The notes: generated from the letters alone by a model not told the origin. Positions 19,276 to 28,885 are shown, counted from the first letter of the stretch. The stretch is DNA of 64,000 nucleotides from Acidobacteriota bacterium (GCA_021846945.1 JAJZVZ010000002.1:32815-96814); one strand, 5' to 3'. Made by a program: numbers and translations.

Positions 19276-20637
19276 ATGAGCGGGACAACCTTCAGTAATC
19301 CGGGAATCCACGCCGGAGAAAGCACAGCAGCACATGCAATCCTTATCCGCGAGCAGAAAAAGAGCCTGATGCTGCGCGCATGGATTCTGAGCGGCCTCTT
19401 CTTTATGGCGCTGCCCGGCACTCTGCTGGGATTTTCAAACCTCATGGCAATCAGCGCCGGCCATGGCCTGGCCGCATTGCCGGCTACCTTGATCCAGGGG
19501 CACGGTCACGCGCAGATGTTCGGCTGGATCGGCAGCTTCATTCTCGGCATCGGCTTTTACTCACAGCCAGGCAGGTGGAAGAATTTTCTTCGCCTGCAGC
19601 TTGTCTGCTTCGTCCTCTGGACGCTCGGCGTGGCACTGCGCTGGACCGGCAATATCTATGGCTGGCACTGGAGAATTCTTCTGCCGGTTTCAGCAGGATT
19701 GGAACTTGTCGCCATGGCGCTCTTCCTCAGCGCCGCTTCGCGTCATAAGCTCCCTGAGCAGTCGCAGCCCACGGCGCCCAAGCCGAGAGTGGAATTATGG
19801 ATGATTTCAGTTCTGATCGGGACCGTGGGACTCACCGCGGCGATGATCTTCAACTTTGTCGAATGCCTGCGCCTCGGCATGAGCGGCAAGGCCATCTCCT
19901 TTCCCCATGCGCTCGATCAGCGCTATCTGGCGCTGCTTGCATGGGGATTCCTGGTGCCGTTCGTATGGGGATTCTCGGCGCGCTGGCTGCCTTCGTTTCT
20001 CGCCGTTGCCAGGCCCAATGCGCGCCTGATGAAGCTGGCGCTTGGGCTTGATCTCGCCGGAGTCCTGCTGGGCGTCGCCGGTTTCACCCTCACCGCCACG
20101 GTGCTTCTTACGGTAAGCGCGGTGGCCATCGCGATAGCGCTGCAATTGCTGCGGCGCCCGCATGGCGCGGCCAAAGTGCAGGGGATTCATCCCAGCTTCC
20201 CTATTTTTGCGCGCCTTCCGTATGCATGGCTGCTCATCGCCGCCTGTATGAGTATATGGGCAGCTTTGGCCGATGTGCACGGCGGCATCTGGGGCGCTTC
20301 GCGCCATGCTCTGACGGTCGGCTTTGCGGCAGGCATGGTCTTTGCCATCGGCCCGCGCATTCTGCCGCACTTTACAGGCATACGCGCGTTGTTCAGCAAG
20401 CGCCTTATGCTGCTCAGCCTGCTTCTGTTGCAATTGGGCTGCACGCTGCGCGTCTTCTCTGAGCCGCTCGCATACGAAGGCATCGCGCGGTTTGCCTGGA
20501 AGACTCTGCCTATCTCCGGCATGATCGAGTTGAGCGCAGTGCTGGTCTTTGGCGTCAACATGGCGCTGACGGTGGTTCTCGGAAAATCGGCTTTCGCTCA
20601 GGACAACGAGCCCGTGAAACTGGCAAAAGTCTCGTAA
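19276..20637 (+). CDS. nnrS: NnrS family membrane protein
   Basis: 453 aa, about 12 TM; LIQGHGHAQMFGWIGSFILGIGFYSQP and HALTVGFAAGMVFAIGPRILPHFTG are NnrS motifs. Confidence 0.9.
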   Translation: MSGTTFSNPGIHAGESTAAHAILIREQKKSLMLRAWILSGLFFMALPGTLLGFSNLMAISAGHGLAALPATLIQGHGHAQMFGWIGSFILGIGFYSQPGRWKNFLRLQLVCFVLWTLGVALRWTGNIYGWHWRILLPVSAGLELVAMALFLSAASRHKLPEQSQPTAPKPRVELWMISVLIGTVGLTAAMIFNFVECLRLGMSGKAISFPHALDQRYLALLAWGFLVPFVWGFSARWLPSFLAVARPNARLMKLALGLDLAGVLLGVAGFTLTATVLLTVSAVAIAIALQLLRRPHGAAKVQGIHPSFPIFARLPYAWLLIAACMSIWAALADVHGGIWGASRHALTVGFAAGMVFAIGPRILPHFTGIRALFSKRLMLLSLLLLQLGCTLRVFSEPLAYEGIARFAWKTLPISGMIELSAVLVFGVNMALTVVLGKSAFAQDNEPVKLAKVS

Positions 20638-21031
20638 CGAACATGCCTGGAACGTTGTTAGGCGCCCGCCAAAGGCGCAGCTCCAGGCTGCGGATATTTC
20701 AGATATTTTGCCGCAAACGCATAGGCTGCGGAACCGCCCATTCGCATAAGTGCTTTGTGACACGGTAAAGCTTCGGCCGTGCGGTAGACGCAGCGAAGTG
20801 AATGAGAACCTTAGCTGCTGCGCGTCATCACCATTCCTTCTCTCTTGCCCTTTGCTCCTTTCCAGCAACTCGCTTAGAAGTAAGAGCAGCTACGCATAAG
20901 CGGGATAGGTGCATGCAGACATGCGAGCACCGGCTATTGTTCCTAAACGGCAAGACGAACGCGCAGATGTGGCTTCCTGCGCGAGTCAACTCGATCCATT
21001 TCCTCGCGCCAGACCAAAGAAAATGCGCCTT

Positions 21032-21045
21032 GTGACTAAAGTCCC
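21032..21045. promoter_or_regulatory. CRP/FNR-type operator candidate GTGACTAAAGTCCC
   Basis: Read directly; 80 bp upstream of the qNOR start. Confidence 0.5.
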
Positions 21046-21125
21046 TGCATGTCCATTGTCCGCGGCCTACGATCACTGATAGCAGAACGTTGTATTCATC
21101 TCGCACTCGGAATCGAGGATAAGCA

Positions 21126-23417
21126 ATGTCATATAAGCGGTATTGGATGGCTCTCGCCGTCGTCATCATTGCATCATTTGCCGTTCTTGGAGGCGTGGGA
21201 CGGAAGATGATCAGTCAGGCGCCTCCCATTCCCGACGTTTACAACACGAACGGTCAACTTCTCTTCACAGGTAAGTCCATCACCGATGGGCAAGGCGTAT
21301 GGCAGTCCATCGGCGGCCAGGAGATCGGCACAGTATGGGGCCACGGCGCCTACGTCGCGCCCGACTGGAGTGCGGACTGGCTGCATCGCGAGGCCGGCAT
21401 CCTGCTTGACAGCTGGGCGCAGCAGGATGGCGTCACCGGTTTTGCCTCGCTCAACTTCGACCAGCAGGCGATTCTCAAGGCTCGTCTCATTCGCGAAGAG
21501 CGCACCAATACCTACGATGCCGCCACCAATCGCGTGACGATCGACGGCGACCGCGCCGCCGCTTTCCAGCAACTGGCCGCATACTATGCGGGCATCTTCG
21601 CCAACGGACGTAAAGACTACGCCATACCTCCCGGAGCACTGACCAATCCGGAAAAGCAAAAGGAACTTGCCGCGTTCTTCTGGTGGACGGCCTGGGCTGC
21701 AACCACTGATCGCCCCGGTTCCACTGTGACTTATACCAATAACTGGCCCCATGAGCCTCTGGTCGCCAACGAACCGACGACCGGCGCTGTCTTGTGGAGC
21801 ATCGTCAGCTTTGTCTGCCTGCTCGCCGGCATTGGCGGTCTGGTGTGGTGGTATCAATCGCAGGAGAAATCGCCGGTGCACGGACCTTATCCGGCGCGGG
21901 ATCCCTTCCTTGGCGCGAAGCCAACTCCCTCGCAGCGCGCCACTATTAAATACTTCGTCGTGGTAATGCTCCTTTGGGCCGTGCAAATACTGATGGGTGT
22001 CATTACCGCTCACTATGGAGTAGAAGGCCAGGGCTTCTACGGCTTTCCGCTCGATAAGTACCTGCCTTATGCAATCACGCGCACATGGCACTTGCAGTTA
22101 GCCATCTTCTGGATTGCTACTTCGTGGCTGGCGACCGGCCTCTATGTAGGCCCGGCGATCAGTGGCCGGGAGCCGAAGTATCAGCGGCTCGGCGTGAATG
22201 TCCTCTTCGTCGCGCTGATTCTGGTTGTCGGCGGATCGATGGCCGGCGAATGGCTCGGCATCCAGCAACGGCTCGGCAATCTCTGGTTCTGGTTTGGCAG
22301 TCAGGGTTTCGAGTATGTGGACCTTGGCCGCTTCTGGCAGATCCTGCTCTTCATCGGACTGGTGCTCTGGCTGGTGCTTATGGTGCGCGCGCTCAAGCCT
22401 GCTCTATCGCTCAAGAGTGAAGATCGTCCGCTGCTTTCGCTCTTCCTGGTTTCCAGCGTCGCCATTCCGCTCTTTTACGCCGCGGGCCTGATGTATGGGC
22501 AGCGCAGCAATCTGGTTACCGCCGAATACTGGCGCTGGTGGGTCGTTCACCTGTGGGTTGAAGGATTCTTCGAAGTCTTTGCCACCGTGGTGATCGCATT
22601 CCTCTTCACGCGGCTCAAGCTGCTTGAGATTCGCAGTGCCACGCGGTCCGTACTGTTTTCTACCACCGTCTTTCTTGCCGGTGGCATTATCGGTACTTTC
22701 CATCACCTCTACTTTGCCGGTTCCGGAGCCGCGGTGATCGCCTTCGGCGCAGTCTTCAGCGCGTTGGAAGTCGTGCCGCTCACTCTCATTGGCTACGAGG
22801 CATGGGAGAATCTGCGCCTGACGCGTCCTACTGCGAAGGCCCGCTGGATTGCAAATTACAAGTGGCCGATCTACTTCTTCGTAGCCGTCGCCTTCTGGAA
22901 CCTTGTGGGAGCAGGGCTTTTCGGCTTCCTCATTAATCCGCCCATCGCGCTCTACTACATGCAGGGCCTCAACCTGACTCCCGTGCACGGCCACACTGCT
23001 CTCTTCGGCGTCTACGGCATGTTGGGCCTGGGTCTCACGCTCTTCTGCCTGCGTGTTCTTCAGCCCGGGCGGCCTTGGAAAGAAGGCATGTTGAAGGCGT
23101 CCTTCTGGCTCATCAACATTGGCCTTGTCTTCATGGTTGTCCTCAGCATGTTGCCCATCGGGCTGATGCAGGCGTGGGCTTCCATCGGGCGCGGCACCTG
23201 GTACGCGCGCTCGGCGGAGTTTCTGCAAACCGACACGATGCAAACTCTGCGCTGGATGCGTGTCCCGGGCGATATTCTCTTTGCGATTGGCGCCGCGCTG
23301 CTGGGTTGGTTTGTCCTCGGGCTGCTGACCGGCCACTCGTACGCCAGTAAGGAGTCGAACTTCGATAAGACGCCGCATAGTGAAGACACCGAAGAATCCA
23401 AGCTGGCGGTAGCTTAA
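21126..23417 (+). CDS. norZ: Quinol-dependent nitric oxide reductase (single-subunit qNOR)
   Basis: 763 aa; N-terminal GQGVWQSIGGQEIGTVWGHGAYVAPDWSADWLHRE, then heme-copper core HLWVEGFFEVFATVVIAFLF, GTFHHLYFAG, TPVHGHTALFGVYG. Confidence 0.94.
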   Translation: MSYKRYWMALAVVIIASFAVLGGVGRKMISQAPPIPDVYNTNGQLLFTGKSITDGQGVWQSIGGQEIGTVWGHGAYVAPDWSADWLHREAGILLDSWAQQDGVTGFASLNFDQQAILKARLIREERTNTYDAATNRVTIDGDRAAAFQQLAAYYAGIFANGRKDYAIPPGALTNPEKQKELAAFFWWTAWAATTDRPGSTVTYTNNWPHEPLVANEPTTGAVLWSIVSFVCLLAGIGGLVWWYQSQEKSPVHGPYPARDPFLGAKPTPSQRATIKYFVVVMLLWAVQILMGVITAHYGVEGQGFYGFPLDKYLPYAITRTWHLQLAIFWIATSWLATGLYVGPAISGREPKYQRLGVNVLFVALILVVGGSMAGEWLGIQQRLGNLWFWFGSQGFEYVDLGRFWQILLFIGLVLWLVLMVRALKPALSLKSEDRPLLSLFLVSSVAIPLFYAAGLMYGQRSNLVTAEYWRWWVVHLWVEGFFEVFATVVIAFLFTRLKLLEIRSATRSVLFSTTVFLAGGIIGTFHHLYFAGSGAAVIAFGAVFSALEVVPLTLIGYEAWENLRLTRPTAKARWIANYKWPIYFFVAVAFWNLVGAGLFGFLINPPIALYYMQGLNLTPVHGHTALFGVYGMLGLGLTLFCLRVLQPGRPWKEGMLKASFWLINIGLVFMVVLSMLPIGLMQAWASIGRGTWYARSAEFLQTDTMQTLRWMRVPGDILFAIGAALLGWFVLGLLTGHSYASKESNFDKTPHSEDTEESKLAVA

Positions 23418-23498
23418 TACTCCTGAAATGCCTGAATGGAGGCGGAACGTCCATTCGATGTTGAAATCGGCGGCGGCAGCCCACAGGGAGAGGCGCGA

Positions 23499-23557
23499 AC
23501 AGCGGCTGCAAAGTTGAGCGAATTCGCAGTTGTATTGGATTCGTTTGCAGCCGCTGT
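23499..23557. repeat. Perfect 14-bp inverted repeat ACAGCGGCTGCAAA ... TTTGCAGCCGCTGT (31-nt spacer) downstream of qNOR
   Basis: Read directly: 23499-23512 and 23544-23557. Confidence 0.7.
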
Positions 23558-23620
23558 GGAAGCCGCCGCATCTCAACTCTTCCGTGAAAAGGCCGAACCC
23601 GCGTTCGGTCCGGCTTAAGG

Positions 23621-23645
23621 GCTGCGCCGCATCCCGCGGCGCAGC
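23621..23645. repeat. 10-bp perfect hairpin GCTGCGCCGC-ATCCC-GCGGCGCAGC
   Basis: Read directly; no U-tract. Confidence 0.55.
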
Positions 23646-24084
23646 GCTCCATTTCTCTCCGGCGCTGCCTCTCATAAGCACAATACGCGTGTTTTTCTGC
23701 CGGTCAAAAGGCGATTGACAGTGAATGCGGGTGAAGTATATGGTTCACTCTATTCCGAGGCGCGTCATTTCCCTGGGTGAGTTTCCCATTGGAATTTGAG
23801 GCAAAGACGCAGGTTTCCCCATCGAAGTCCAAGAGATACTGATGAAATGAATTGGCAGCCCCGGCCTTGCCTTCGATGAGCGCTTGCGGGTGATTTCTTT
23901 TGGATGACGCAGAGATTGGTTGGGTCCGGCGCGTATGCCGCTGAGAGAAAGTGGCCTGTAGTCTGATTGCCGCGAATCTTCCGCTGAATGGCGGATTACT
24001 GCCCGATCTTTCCCAGGGATGGAACGGCGCTTCGCAGCGTGGCTAGGACGCTCACGCTTGGGAGAGCAGCAGAAAGGAGAATAC

Positions 24085-25566
24085 ATGGATCGCCGGAAGT
24101 TTATGGGATTGATGGGGTCGGGCCTTGCCGCAGGCAGTGTGGGCCCGGCGCTTGCGATGGCGCCTTCGAGTGAGCCCTCATCCGATCAACGCCCCAATTT
24201 CCTCTTCATTATTTGCGACGATCTGATGTTTCGCACCATCAATGCGCTGAATAACCCCGAAGTGCATACGCCGAACATCAACAGGCTGCTCTCATCCGGC
24301 TTTGGGTTTACGCATGCCTTCCATCAGGGATCATGGAGCGGCGCAGTGTGCTTGCCCAGCCGCACGATGCTGAACAGCGGGTTGACGGCATTTCACGCGG
24401 AAAGAGGGATTGACGAGGTCCACACCTGGGGGCAGACGCTGGGGAATGCGGGATACGACACCTATATCTGCGGCAAATGGCATCTCGACACGACTGTGCT
24501 GCAGCGCAGCTTCAAGGAGATGGGGCCGGTCGCACCGGGCATGTTGCCGTCCACCCCGATCAACGGAGCCGCCTACGACCGGCCGCGGCCGGGCGACACA
24601 TGGCAGCCGTGGGACAAATCCCTCAAGGGGCACTGGATTCATACCAATCTCTGGGTCAATCAGAATCCTGACCGGATTGAGCACGCTGCTGCTGTCTACA
24701 CTGACTGCTTTATTGACCATCTGCTGAACAAGGCGGCCAAGCGCGATACGCCGTTCTTCATGTATCTCGGTTTCAATTCGCCCCACGATCCACGGCAGGC
24801 TCCTCGCGAGTATGTGGATCGCTATCCGCAGGACAAGATCGAAGTTCCTCCGAATTTTCTGCCGGAACACCCATTCGATCAGGGGGACTATAAGATCCGG
24901 GATGAGTTGCTCGCGCCGTTTCCCCGCACGCCCGCGGATGTTCAGTTGCACCGCAGAGAGTATTACGCTCTGATCACCTACGTAGATCATCAGATCGGGC
25001 GGATTCTGGAGGCGCTGCAGCAGTCCGGCAAGGCGAGCAATACATATGTCATCCTGACTGCCGACCACGGACTGGCAGTGGGTGAGCATGGCTTGATGGG
25101 CAAGCAGAATATGTATGATTGCAGCGTTCGCATGCCGCTCATCATTGCAGGTCCTGGCATTCGCGCCGGGGCACGGAGTGACGAGCTGGTGTATCAGCAT
25201 TGCCTCTATGCCACCACCTGCGAGTTGGCCGGCATTCCGATCCCGCAGACAGTGGAGTTTCCCAGTCTGGCGCCGCTTCTTCATGGCGGAAACCAGCCGG
25301 TGTTTGACGCGGTGTTCAGCTACTACAAGAGCTACCAGCGGATGGTGCGGACCAAGACGCACAAGCTGATCGTGTACCCGCAGATTCAGCGAGTGCAGGT
25401 CTTTGACATCGTCAACGACCCCTGGGAGATGCACGATCTTTCAACGGATGCGTCGGCGGCAGGGGTCCGGAACGAACTGATGCAGCGGCTGAAGGAGTTT
25501 CAGCAACAGCTTGGCGATAAACTAAATCTTGAGCATCCGGCCAGGGAAAGGTCGCCGGAAGCGTAA
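24085..25566 (+). CDS. Type I sulfatase (Cys-type, CLPSR) with Tat signal
   Basis: MDRRKFMGLMGSGLAAG leader; NFLFIICDDL, GAVCLPSRTMLNSG formylglycine motif, GKWHLDTT, ADHGLAVGEHGLMGKQNMYD. Confidence 0.93.
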   Translation: MDRRKFMGLMGSGLAAGSVGPALAMAPSSEPSSDQRPNFLFIICDDLMFRTINALNNPEVHTPNINRLLSSGFGFTHAFHQGSWSGAVCLPSRTMLNSGLTAFHAERGIDEVHTWGQTLGNAGYDTYICGKWHLDTTVLQRSFKEMGPVAPGMLPSTPINGAAYDRPRPGDTWQPWDKSLKGHWIHTNLWVNQNPDRIEHAAAVYTDCFIDHLLNKAAKRDTPFFMYLGFNSPHDPRQAPREYVDRYPQDKIEVPPNFLPEHPFDQGDYKIRDELLAPFPRTPADVQLHRREYYALITYVDHQIGRILEALQQSGKASNTYVILTADHGLAVGEHGLMGKQNMYDCSVRMPLIIAGPGIRAGARSDELVYQHCLYATTCELAGIPIPQTVEFPSLAPLLHGGNQPVFDAVFSYYKSYQRMVRTKTHKLIVYPQIQRVQVFDIVNDPWEMHDLSTDASAAGVRNELMQRLKEFQQQLGDKLNLEHPARERSPEA

Positions 25567-25599
25567 TCCGAAAAGTAGCGAATCCGGAGCAGCGAGGTC

Positions 25600-26589
25600 A
25601 TGAATCTTCCCCAGGTTATCGACGCGAGCACCAAGCCGAAGGGCTGCTGTGCGCCCTCATCTGCGCATGACTCATGTGAATGCGATACAGCGAAACAATC
25701 TATTTCCACCCAGGAAGATCAGACGGAAATGCTCGCCCGTATGGTGAAGCTGCCGGGTGGTGACTTTCTGATGGGAACGGATTCGAAGGAAAGCTTTCCA
25801 GCAGATGGGGAAGGGCCGGTGCGGCAGGTTACGCTGAGGCCGTTCTTCATTGATCGCACAACCGTAACCAATCGGACTTTCCGAAAATTCATTGAAGCGA
25901 CAGGATATCGAACGGATGCCGAGCGCTTCGGCTGGTCCTTTGTCTTCTGGTTGCACATCCCAAAAGAACGATTTAGAGAAATGGTGAAGGAAAGGGTAGT
26001 CGCAGTGCCCTGGTGGTGCAAGGTGGAAGGCGCCAGGTGGGATGCTCCTGAGGGGCCGGGGTCAGATCTGTGCGGACGCGAGGATCACCCGGTGGTTCAT
26101 GTCTCCTGGAATGACGCGGTGGCATTCACGCAGTGGTCGGGCCAGCGCTTGCCTACTGAGGCAGAGTGGGAGTTCGCCGCGCGCGGGGGCCTGGAGCAGA
26201 AGATTTACCCGTGGGGAGACAGGCTACGGCCAAACGGGGAACATCGCTGCAATATCTGGCAGGGAGATTTTCCCAATCACGATACGGCGGAGGATGGCTA
26301 TTCCGGAACGTGTTCTGTAGAGGCATTTCCGCCCAATGGCTATGATCTCTATTCCATGACCGGCAATACGTGGGAGTGGTGTGCCGATTGGTTCAGCGCG
26401 GACTTTCACCGGACGGCCAGCCGCGACAACCCTACGGGACCGCCAACCGGAACGGCTCGCGTCATGAAGGGCGGATCGTTCCTCTGTCATAAGTCTTACT
26501 GCAACCGCTACCGGGTAGCGGCGCGCAGTTCAAATACTCCTGATAGTTCTACTTCGCACATGAGTTTCCGCTGCGCGCTGTCAGCCTGA
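25600..26589 (+). CDS. Formylglycine-generating enzyme (FGE/SUMF1 family)
   Basis: GGSFLCHKSYCNRYRVAARSSNTPDSSTSHMSFRC contains both active-site cysteines; MGTDSKESFPADGEGPVRQV. Confidence 0.93.
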   Translation: MNLPQVIDASTKPKGCCAPSSAHDSCECDTAKQSISTQEDQTEMLARMVKLPGGDFLMGTDSKESFPADGEGPVRQVTLRPFFIDRTTVTNRTFRKFIEATGYRTDAERFGWSFVFWLHIPKERFREMVKERVVAVPWWCKVEGARWDAPEGPGSDLCGREDHPVVHVSWNDAVAFTQWSGQRLPTEAEWEFAARGGLEQKIYPWGDRLRPNGEHRCNIWQGDFPNHDTAEDGYSGTCSVEAFPPNGYDLYSMTGNTWEWCADWFSADFHRTASRDNPTGPPTGTARVMKGGSFLCHKSYCNRYRVAARSSNTPDSSTSHMSFRCALSA

Positions 26590-26698
26590 CACACCTGTGT
26601 TGGCGTGTGGATTGTTCACTCCAGCAGGCGCGCGTTTGCATTTCTCCGCGCCGCTGTGGGGTGCTAGGATTGCATGCGAGTTCAAGAGGGAGGAAATG

Positions 26699-27016
26699 AT
26701 GCGCATTTGTTTCTTGCTGAAAGTCCGGCAGGACAAGGTGGAGGAGTATAAAGCCCGCCACGCGCAGGTCTGGCCCGAGATGCTTGAGGCATTGCGCGAA
26801 ACCGGCTGGCGCAATTACTCACTGTTCTTGCGCCCGGATGGTCTTCTTGTCGGATATCTGGAGGCTGAAGACTTCAAGAAGTGTTGTGCCGAGATGAAGA
26901 AACATCCGGTGAATGCGCGCTGGCAGGCAGAAATGTTTCCTTTTTTCGAAACACTTGCAGGCGGCGCGGCGGATGATAACATGATTCCGCTCGAAGAAGT
27001 CTTTCACCTTGATTGA
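26699..27016 (+). CDS. rhaM: L-rhamnose mutarotase
   Basis: MRICFLLKVRQDKVEEYKARHAQVWPEMLEALRETGWRNYSLFL; GYLEAEDF. Confidence 0.9.
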   Translation: MRICFLLKVRQDKVEEYKARHAQVWPEMLEALRETGWRNYSLFLRPDGLLVGYLEAEDFKKCCAEMKKHPVNARWQAEMFPFFETLAGGAADDNMIPLEEVFHLD

Positions 27017-27138
27017 GAAGCTTCCGCGAGGGAATAGCAATTTCACAATGCGCGGCGCCGGGTTACGCACGGCAAAACGCGCCTCACATGTTCCTTCTTG
27101 AAACGGCGCGGTTGACCTAGTTACGGAGGAGTGGTGGT

Positions 27139-28785
27139 ATGAAATCGTTGAATGGAGGGCGGCGCGATTTTTTGCGCGCGGGCAGTTTGGGCATGGCGAT
27201 AGCGGCAATTCCGGCAGCATCGTTGGCGGCAAGGGCTAAGGAGAAGGATGGCGAGGCTGGTTCGGCCGGTGTTTTCGATGTGCGCAGATATGGCGCAACG
27301 GGCGACGGCAAGACGCTGGACACGGCTGCCGTTAATCGCACGATCGAAGCAGCTGCGGCGGCGGGTGGCGGCGTAGTTGTCTTTCCGGCAGGGCAGTATC
27401 TCTGCTTTTCGATTCACTTGAAAAGTAATGTGCACCTGCACCTGGAGGAAGGCAGCACGATTGTGGCTGCCGATTCGCCCCTTCCTGGCCAGCAAACCGG
27501 TTACAACGGGGGCACCTACGATGCAGCAGAGCCGAACACGCCCTGGGAGGCGTATCAGGACTATGGCCATAACCACTGGCACAACTCGCTGATCTGGGGC
27601 GAGAACATCCACGACTTCAGCATTACCGGAACCGGACTGATCTACGGGAAGGGACTCAGCTTTGGGGCCAGCCGCGCCGCCCGCGGCAACTATCCAATCT
27701 ACTTGGCCGAGCAGGCCGGCGTGGGCAACAAGGCCATTGCGCTCAAGAACTGCCACAATGTGCTTCTGCGCGACTTCTCGATTCTTAAGGGCGGACATTT
27801 TGGTCTGCTCCTGACTGGCGTTGACAATCTCACCATCGACAATCTGAAGATCGACACTGACCGCGACGGCATGGACATCGATTGCTGCCAGAATGTGCGC
27901 GTGTCGAACTGCACAGTGAACTCGCCCTGGGACGACGGTATCTGCCCCAAGTCAAGCTTTGCGCTTGGCTATGCGCGGCCTACGCGAAACGTAACGATCG
28001 CCAATTGCTTCGTCAGCGGATGCTACGAGTTGGGCACGGTGCTGGACGGCACCTTCAAGAGGTTTCCGGCGGGCCCCCATGCCTACGGCACCGGGCGCAT
28101 CAAGTGCGGCACGGAGTCGAATGGCGGCTTCATCAACATCACGATCACCGGCTGCGTATTTGAGGGCTGCCGTGGCTATGCCCTGGAAAGCGTGGACGGG
28201 GCGCTGCTGGAAGACATCACCATCTGCAACACGACCATGCGCGATCTTAACTGCGGTCCGCTCTTCGTGCGCCTGGGCGCGCGTCTGCGGGGGCCAAAGG
28301 AGAGTACAAAGGTTGGCGTGGCGAGGCGCATCCTCATTGACAACCTGACTTGCCACAACGCGCCGATGCGGCTCAGTTCGGAATTGAGCGGGATTCCCGG
28401 CTATCCGATTGAGGATATGAAGCTATCGAACATCTACGTGGAGACCGCCGGCGGTGGCACCGCGGAGATGGCGCAGATTCAGCCGCCGGAGCGCGAGAAC
28501 GGATATCCCGAGCCGGGGATGTTCGGCCCCATGCCGGCATACGGCTTCTTCCTGCGGCATATGCGCAATCTTGAGATGAGCCATGTGGAGATTGCGACCA
28601 AGACCGCAGATGCCCGGCCGGCCATCTACCTGGCCGACGTGGAGCGGACGGATTTCTTCGCCATTACAGCTGCGCGCGCCGCCGCTGGAGCCTTTGCATT
28701 GCACAACGTAAAGGACCTGAGAATCGGCTGGAGCCGGGCGGCTGCGGACACCGCGCTTGCATCGGCGGACAACAAGATGCTGTGA
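27139..28785 (+). CDS. GH28-like (polygalacturonase/rhamnogalacturonidase) right-handed beta-helix protein with Tat signal
   Basis: RRDFLRAGSLGMA leader; FDVRRYGATGDGKTLDTAAVNRTIEAA, DRDGMDIDCCQNV, PWDDGICPKS, TGRIKCGTESNGG. Confidence 0.85.
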   Translation: MKSLNGGRRDFLRAGSLGMAIAAIPAASLAARAKEKDGEAGSAGVFDVRRYGATGDGKTLDTAAVNRTIEAAAAAGGGVVVFPAGQYLCFSIHLKSNVHLHLEEGSTIVAADSPLPGQQTGYNGGTYDAAEPNTPWEAYQDYGHNHWHNSLIWGENIHDFSITGTGLIYGKGLSFGASRAARGNYPIYLAEQAGVGNKAIALKNCHNVLLRDFSILKGGHFGLLLTGVDNLTIDNLKIDTDRDGMDIDCCQNVRVSNCTVNSPWDDGICPKSSFALGYARPTRNVTIANCFVSGCYELGTVLDGTFKRFPAGPHAYGTGRIKCGTESNGGFINITITGCVFEGCRGYALESVDGALLEDITICNTTMRDLNCGPLFVRLGARLRGPKESTKVGVARRILIDNLTCHNAPMRLSSELSGIPGYPIEDMKLSNIYVETAGGGTAEMAQIQPPERENGYPEPGMFGPMPAYGFFLRHMRNLEMSHVEIATKTADARPAIYLADVERTDFFAITAARAAAGAFALHNVKDLRIGWSRAAADTALASADNKML

Positions 28786-28786
28786 A

Positions 28787-28829
28787 ATGAAAATGGGGAC
28801 CAGGCCATCCGGCATGATCCCCGTTTCAT
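28787..28829. terminator. Hairpin between convergent GH28 and sdhB
   Basis: atgaaaatgggga ... tccccgtttcat stem. Confidence 0.55.
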
Positions 28830-28885
28830 CTTCGGTTATCGGCGCATCGTGGGCTGCTCAAACGCGTACAATCACCGGACGATGA

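Noticed and set aside
20755-20775. Possible fourth CRP/FNR box (TTGTGACACGGTAAAG)
   Set aside because: Only the left half-site GTGAC matches; the right half lacks AAGTY, so not counted.
20638-21125. Possible extra gene in the nnrS-qNOR gap (ORF 20802..21035)
   Set aside because: No ribosome-binding site or family similarity seen; better explained as a long promoter region containing the operator-like motif.
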